Origin: Diphasiastrum complanatum
Lineage: Eukaryota; Streptophyta; Lycopodiopsida; Lycopodiales; Lycopodiaceae
Assembly: GCA_029204225.1 (NCBI GenBank)
Contig: CM055095.1
Coordinates: forward strand, 37,534,597 to 37,598,596
Direction: 5' to 3'
Length of the DNA stretch: 64,000 nucleotides
Below the pieces are notes generated by a model, which did not search any database, was not told the origin of the DNA, and worked only from the letters and a program-made list of their open reading frames with translations. Every line of letters starts with the position of its first letter. The first letter of the stretch is position 1. This document shows positions 58,961 to 64,000 of the stretch, piece by piece. The position numbers and the translations under genes were made by a program.

Positions 58961-59299
58961 AGTGAACGACGGATCACACCCCCCCAGGTATTGCTTGCGT
59001 CCTTTTTGCACTTCCTTTTTGCACCTACTTGTTGTCTTTTCTGCTCACATACTGCTCTTTCTAGCCCCCTATTCTTGTTCATATTTGTTGCCTCACACCC
59101 TCCTCTGTCCATTTTTCCATTTTGTTAGAAACTTTCTACTTTCTTAGCCCCTCATTTTCTAATTATTATCCATCTTGATTGACTATTTACGTGCCATTTT
59201 TGGTGATTTCGGAAGTTAGACTAAGTTGGGGTGACAACAAACGTCCTCTCCCTCAAGTTTTTGTCTCTTCCTTAGTCCCTATGGCGATTTCTTCATCAG

Positions 59300-60424
59300 A
59301 AGACCCTCCGCAGAGCTCTTTAGATGATCACACATCTTGATTCCCACGTAGATCACCTTGAGAGTCGTATTGATAGTATTCTTTCTAGCCTTGAGACTAT
59401 CCTGCCATGAGGGGATACCACCCCCCCAAACATTCTTCATCGTCCTGATAAAGCACCTTAATTTCCTATTTTGAGTACACCTTCTCCTGCTCCATCTCCA
59501 TCTTCAGGAAGTGTTTTTGGTAGTACGTTTGGTCTCCCTTCATATAGTGCTAGTTCTTATGGGTCTCCTTTCGGGTCTTCTGTACCACCACCTAGATTTC
59601 CCTCCGCACCACCAAGATTTCTTTCTACTATTTTTTTAGGTAATCCTAAGCCGACTGTGGGTCCTCTTACTCAGGTTGATGCTGCTCTGGATTTACAGGT
59701 TGTTGCTACGTGCCTTGCGCCTATATGCCTTGATTCACAGATATCGTATTCGGTGGTCATTCCTGGTTTCATTGATATTGAGGCTGTATACCTTGGTGGT
59801 ATTTCTACTACTGCTTTTGTGTCTACCTCCGATAGCCCTCCTGGTTCGGTGGTTGGTGTAGTATCTTCTCCATTGGTCTCTATATCTCCATCTCTTGAGT
59901 CCGTTATAGTTGATGTTCCTGCTGATTTCTATGGGGTTCTTCACAGGTCCACGTTTGCTGGTTCCCTCACTATTGGTGATCAGGTTGTATCTTCTTTTGC
60001 TTTATTCCATGGATCTCTGCTTGAGGTTTGTGATTTGCCTCATGATATTTCTACGGTTCCTGACATGATTCATGAGTCTTTCGCCGTTACCATTACACAG
60101 TTTTCATTCAAGGATATTTGCCAAATGGTCACTATTACTTATCTAGGGTATTTATATGCTGGGATTTTTCTAGATGAGTATACGAGGATCCTTCAGTCTC
60201 CTTGTGTTTCTACATATAGGTTTCCTACAGTCCATGCAGATGCTATGGCTATATGGCATTCCTGGTTATTACATATAGTTTGGTTTTCACCTATTGATTG
60301 GTGCTGGTTTTTCCATATTATTGATCGCCTATGGTGCCGATATCTCTATGATTATGCATGTGGCTCTCTATGTGTTCTTTGGATTGTTGCTCATTGTCAA
60401 GCTTGGCTTATCCTGATGGCTTAG
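59300..60424 (+). pseudogene. Degenerate ORF of probable retroelement origin
   Basis: A 317-codon frame (59471-60424) is open but starts only at TTG. Its first part is Ser/Pro/Gly-rich (PSPAPSPSSGSVFGSTFG), and later it is hydrophobic and Trp/Cys-rich. Just upstream, another frame reads a short Leu-zipper-like stretch (VDHLESRIDSILSSLETIL) of the kind found at the start of gypsy gag proteins. No zinc knuckle or pol motif is seen. A host gene is less likely given the context and the lack of an ATG. Confidence 0.35.
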
Positions 60425-62015
60425 GTTATTGCCTCCGTTCCAGCTACTGTTTGTCCAGGTGATCTTCAGGTTCCCCGTCATTTCGGGTTGCTCCATATCG
60501 CTTGGTCTTCGATGCTGAGTTGCCACTTTGTTTAGGTGTTCCGAGACCATCAGGGTACCTTGAGAGAGTTCCTTCTCCTCTCTTTGATAGTTTTTGGGGA
60601 TGTTGCTACCATATAAATCAGTGTTGCTCATATGTGCTTTGATACTCATTCTCAAATACACGTGGATATTGCTCTGATGCTTGCTACTGATGTTGCAAAT
60701 CCTATTTCCTCGTTCCAATGCATTTCTTCTATTCCTCACTTGTGCGCATGGTGTGTACTTTGGGATTACACTTGCAGCCAGTTCCGATGGGTCATCCGAT
60801 TCTCCATCCGTTTTTAGTGTATCCTATGATGGATTGGTAATATGTTCATATGAGGTCTTTTTGGATGAGTTTTTCGGCTACAGTTTTTCAGTTGGGACCT
60901 CTACTATTTCTAGATTTGTTGCTACTGTTTTCATGCATCATGTCTTTTTAGATGATGCATTGATTTCTTGGACCTTCTGGAGCTTTTGGCATGCTGCTTT
61001 TTTCGTGATATGGGCCTTGAGGGTACCGTGTGTCATTGCTATTTCTCATTCATGGGCCTCATGGATGGATACCTTGGGCTTTTGACCATGCTGGTGCATA
61101 TTTCTCCATTTTTGCTATCCTTTATCAGGATGATCTCTTTATGCTCCATGTTTCCTGGCATATCGCTTGTTTTTTCATGTCGTTACAGCGTACCTGTTAT
61201 CATGCTTGTGTTCCTACTCTTTGGTGATGGTCTTCCGATGCTGCTATCTTTTCTTGGGGCACCTTGCACATATGGTTGATGATTACGTGTATGATGCGAC
61301 TATTCGCAATAAATATCCATCTCTTTTTCAGTTTCCTTATTAGCTTCCCGTTGCTGATGCAGTTCTACCTTCTCGGGCTTTTTGGATACCTTGGTATGAT
61401 GTCCCTATCTTTTGGGCTGATCCTCTACTAGCTTGGGCATTACGAATACCTTGGCATTCCTAGTTGCTGCTTGATCTTCTTTTGGTTCTTTGGCATTCTT
61501 GGCTGTTCCATATTGCTTGCTTTCTGATGACACGACCGAGATGTTCCCTTTGTCGCCATGATGTTGATCATGAGTTGTTCCCTTTCTTACCAGTTGCCAT
61601 TCACCAGGTTCGCCTTCACCATAGTCCACTGCCGACAGATTCAGTTTTTCTTGAGAGTGGGATAGTCGTCCTCTTGAGGAGGCCACTTGGGATCCTATTG
61701 ATGTGTTTTATCATACACCATTTTTGGCAGATCAAGCTCGAGCCCTCATGGCTTTAGTTCTCTCCTCTACTACAGATGTCATTGTAGATGTTCTCTCTGC
61801 TTTATGATTCGACTAGTTATGACTATTCTTTATTGTCGTATTTGCTTAGAACTTGCTTTACACAGTTATGATGCTTTTGGGATATCTGTTGTGACGACTT
61901 ATATCCTCTCCATCAGTATTTTCATTAGTTCGTGATTTTTCAATATTTAACATGCTTACATTATTGTTTTAGATAGTCATTATGCTTGCTAGCCGATGGA
62001 AGGCTTTGTTTTTCT
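60425..62015 (+). other. T-rich tract, probable decayed retroelement interior
   Basis: Words such as TGGCATTCCTGGTT and GTTCCATATTGCTTG recur (about 60256, 61453, 61508), suggesting old internal duplication. No domain is recognised. Confidence 0.35.
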
Positions 62016-62026
62016 GCAGGGGAGAG

Positions 62027-62430
62027 TTATGGACTTGGCTCATTACATTCGTTGCGTCCATTCTTTTATTATTATTATGCATAAGCAAGCCTAAGGGCCC
62101 TTTTTATTCATATACTGGCCTTGGGCCCTATTTGGTTATATTTTTAAGACTTGGTCACATTGGAGTGGGGGTCCTCCTATTGGGAGGCCACACTATCTTC
62201 CCTCCAGATCCTTTTCTCTCCCTTTTTTTAATCCTCCATTTGATTCAGGGAGAGGGTATAAGTAGGGCAGCATTGTATTCCTTTATTCAATTATGATGAT
62301 TGCTCTTCTTTTAACCTCCTTAAGCATTCTCTTCCTGCTTTCTAGCATAGCTAGTGAATCTTAGCTTGTAACTTCATGCCACCGTTTCAATACCCCTAAA
62401 CTTCGTTGACTGGCAAATTGGGCCGGTTAC
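62027..62430 (+). repeat. Probable LTR (3') with TATA-like promoter
   Basis: It follows a purine tract GCAGGGGAGAG (62016-62026), contains GGGTATAAGTAGGGCAG (TATA-like, about 62255-62270) and then a T-rich region that may be the transcript start. No second copy is in the window, so the assignment rests on layout only. Confidence 0.4.
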
Positions 62431-62600
62431 TGCCTGAGATATGATATGTGAGTTTTATATTTGTTATATAAACAAATCTTGAAAGGAAACTGATGTCTTT
62501 ATTAAGCTGACTGTCCTTACTAGATGAAATCAAGATAATATAAGAGCTTGGAAACTCTAGTCAAAGAAATGAACAGGAAAATGGAAAAAAAGCTCTTAGC

Positions 62601-62604
<4 letters not shown>

Positions 62605-62651
<47 letters not shown>

Positions 62652-62655
62652 AAGA
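62605..62655. repeat. (GA)n microsatellite
   Basis: An uninterrupted GA run ending in GAAAGAAAGAA. Confidence 0.95.
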
Positions 62656-62843
62656 ATGTAGGCTGTTGTGGAGAAAAGCGGATACTTAGATTTTGATGTG
62701 GCCACGTGTGCCCTAAAACATCAATGACAGGTAGCTGAAGGGCGATGGACAGTTTTCTGGAACGTTCCAGAAAAGATCGTTCTCTAAAACTTTTGTAGAG
62801 AGAGAATATGTATGCGTGGAGAGAGATCACAGGAGCACAATCC

Positions 62844-62844
<1 letters not shown>

Positions 62845-62873
<29 letters not shown>
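62845..62873. repeat. (GA)n microsatellite
   Basis: A second, shorter GA run about 200 bp to the right of the first. Confidence 0.93.
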
Positions 62874-62874
<1 letters not shown>

Positions 62875-63479
62875 TTAAGGAAGAACAAGAAAACTCTAAA
62901 ATGGGCTTAAGCTGCAGGAACGAGGATCAAGCAGGCAAGTGATTAATAGTATGTAGTGTCCACTTTTCACAGATATCTTTTCCTTTCATTCCCATCCAAA
63001 CAAAGAATGCTTCCCAGTTCAGCAGTGCGAAGTTCTGAACTCCATCACTGAGCATTACATACTGGAGATGGTTAGATTTATGGTTGACATATAGATTAAA
63101 TACTTGAATCAAATTTCCATCAAGTAACTGACTTGCTGTTCACCATTCAATGTCACATTGATTTCAGCCGGACATTGCAAACCATCCTTTACAGCAATGA
63201 ATGAAGAAAAAATAACACATTTGGATTCTGCCCGACTGTGGCCATCATAAAATTGTGAATGAGTTTTTCAAATCGGGATCTTTACAAACCAGCATAGCCT
63301 GCCTTATACACCGTTATCTATAAGAAGTACCTTATCTTCCAAATCTAAAAACAATAAGATAAAGCTGCAATGGGCAGCTAAACTGGCACAAGAATTGGCT
63401 CTTGAGATTGCACTGCTCTTGAAGCTGCAATAAACAAAGTAAATCCACTTTAGCAAGAACACAAAAGTTTTAACCATTA
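62874..63479. other. Intergenic or 3' flank of the TRB gene
   Basis: No frame or repeat of note. It may include the 3' UTR or terminal intron of the minus-strand gene at 63777. Confidence 0.35.
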
Positions 63480-63665
63480 TCTATATATTATAGAAATATT
63501 TTAAAGAGAGAATGTGTGAGGTGCCGTAAAAAATGTCTTATGCCGGCAAAAATGTCAGGCTTTGCCGACAAAAAATGTCACCCATTAAAAAACACAGCCT
63601 TCAAAATATATAAATACTTTTTGTTAAGTGCCCATTGCCCGTCATCGACGGGCACAACCAACTAG
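63480..63665 (+). mobile_element. 186-bp non-autonomous mini-Helitron candidate
   Basis: It starts TCTATATATTATAGAAAT after an A and ends CTAG followed by a T, as expected for insertion between A and T. Just before the end is a perfect 8-bp-arm hairpin, TGCCCGTC-ATC-GACGGGCA (63636-63654), seven bases from CTAG. These are the structural marks of Helitrons (5'-TC, 3' hairpin plus CTRR, no target duplication). It has no coding capacity and would rely on RepHel in trans. Confidence 0.65.
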
Positions 63666-63776
63666 TATATCAAATAAACAAATTAGTAAACACACCTGAA
63701 ACATAAATATGAAGAATCTAGTGAAGATCCAGAAATATTATTTGAGTGTATGAGATTAAAGATGTGTGTATCAACA

Positions 63777-64000
63777 TTACAAGATCTCTAGATTAAAAAT
63801 GCTGGATTGAGAAAACGCACATCTTGAGGGCCGTAAAGCCAATGCTGCTGCTTCTGCTGCAGCCTCTGCAGCTTCTGCTGCTGCTTCAGCAGCCTCCGAC
63901 ACTCTAGCTGCTTGTTCTGCCTCTGCAGCTGCTGCTTCTGCTTCTGCGACTGCTTGAGCAGCTGCTCTAGCTGCCTCGTCTGCAGTTCTCAATCTTAATA
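63777..64000 (-). CDS. Telomere-repeat-binding factor (TRB / single myb histone), C-terminal end only
   Basis: The minus-strand frame runs open off the right edge and ends at TAA 63777-63779. It encodes LRTADEAARAAAQAVAEAEA, then an Ala/Glu heptad-like coil (EAAEAAAEAAEAAAEAA), matching the C-terminal coiled coil of plant TRB/SMH proteins. Those carry an N-terminal Myb domain that binds telomeric TTAGGG-type repeats and a central H1/H5 globular domain, and act in the nucleus at telomeres and in Polycomb recruitment (family knowledge). Only the coil is inside the window. The last ~17 residues (SRCAFSQSSIFNLEIL) are unlike the usual short basic tail, so an intron boundary or lineage-specific tail is possible. 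Confidence 0.75.
   Translation of the reverse strand, partial: LRLRTADEAARAAAQAVAEAEAAAAEAEQAARVSEAAEAAAEAAEAAAEAAALALRPSRCAFSQSSIFNLEIL

Noticed and set aside
59471-60424. Host gene of 317 residues with an N-terminal Ser/Pro-rich region
   Set aside because: The frame has no ATG start, sits between a repeat array and a probable LTR, and shows no known domain; kept only as a degenerate retroelement ORF.

Overview
This window is nuclear DNA of a land plant. The evidence is a plant-specific senescence-regulator gene (S40/DUF584), the C-terminal coil of a plant telomere-repeat-binding (TRB/single-myb-histone) gene, and a dense layer of Ty1/copia and Ty3/gypsy LTR retrotransposons with plant-type primer-binding sites. 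I cannot place the lineage more precisely. No bacterial, organellar, CRISPR, rRNA or intact tRNA features were seen. Only about 2.4 kb looks like live host coding sequence; the rest is repeats, broken retrotransposons and unrecognised intergenic DNA.

Left part (1-13.8 kb). An uncharacterised single-reading-frame protein (26-1384, +), whose frame is open to the left edge, is followed by a long non-coding tract. That tract holds a small SINE-like insertion (2.94-3.09 kb), an AT-rich low-complexity stretch (4.55-5.3 kb), the 3' end of a reverse-oriented LTR element (5.46-6.3 kb), a clear 85-bp tRNA-derived retroposon with 18-bp target duplications (6.94-7.06 kb) and a decayed gypsy integrase (8.26-9.37 kb, -) carrying perfect minisatellites. 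The S40-family gene (10586-11380, -) sits between two tandem arrays. About four ~115-bp units lie downstream of it, and about five ~170-bp units form its leader, so that copies of the start-codon context are repeated. Farther upstream (12.46-13.22 kb) is a CG-rich block with about ten G-box/ACGT motifs that looks like a promoter.

Middle part (13.8-50 kb). This is a mosaic of truncated, nested and mutually inverted LTR elements. It contains an Athila-like LTR with a tRNA-Asp-type primer site (to 18.9 kb) and a copia element (20.0-24.2 kb, +) cut off early in its reverse transcriptase. That element is joined head-to-head to a gypsy-type gag (-), which shares a 270-bp LTR with a copia RT/RNase H remnant (-). 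A second head-to-head copia mosaic follows (29.5-33.6 kb), then copia RT/RNase H fragments between inverted LTRs (33.6-37.6 kb), a gypsy integrase (38.0-39.3 kb, +), an element with paired 264-bp direct repeats and no recognisable coding sequence (39.8-44.8 kb), a copia gag-protease remnant (45.8-46.7 kb) and another LTR with its primer site (49.6-50.1 kb, -).

Right part (50-64 kb). The best-preserved mobile element is a non-autonomous LTR retrotransposon at 50809-56276. It has TG...CA LTRs, a primer site, a purine tract and a near-matching 5-bp target duplication, and it is inserted into an inverted Athila-like LTR fragment. It has no protease, integrase or RT. It carries a gag start fused to zinc-knuckle remnants and then an unrecognised sequence duplicated in tandem (~690-bp period). 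Pieces of the same protein family recur at 5.9-6.3 kb and 57.2-57.7 kb beside a second, related LTR type. Beyond it lie a repeat array with CGCCCTACTACC cores, a long degenerate ORF region ending in a probable LTR, a 186-bp mini-Helitron candidate (63480-63665) and the 3' end of the TRB gene (63777-64000, -).

The host genes show no functional linkage to one another. Caution on starts: several long open frames begin only at TTG; where I chose an ATG instead, the entry says so.
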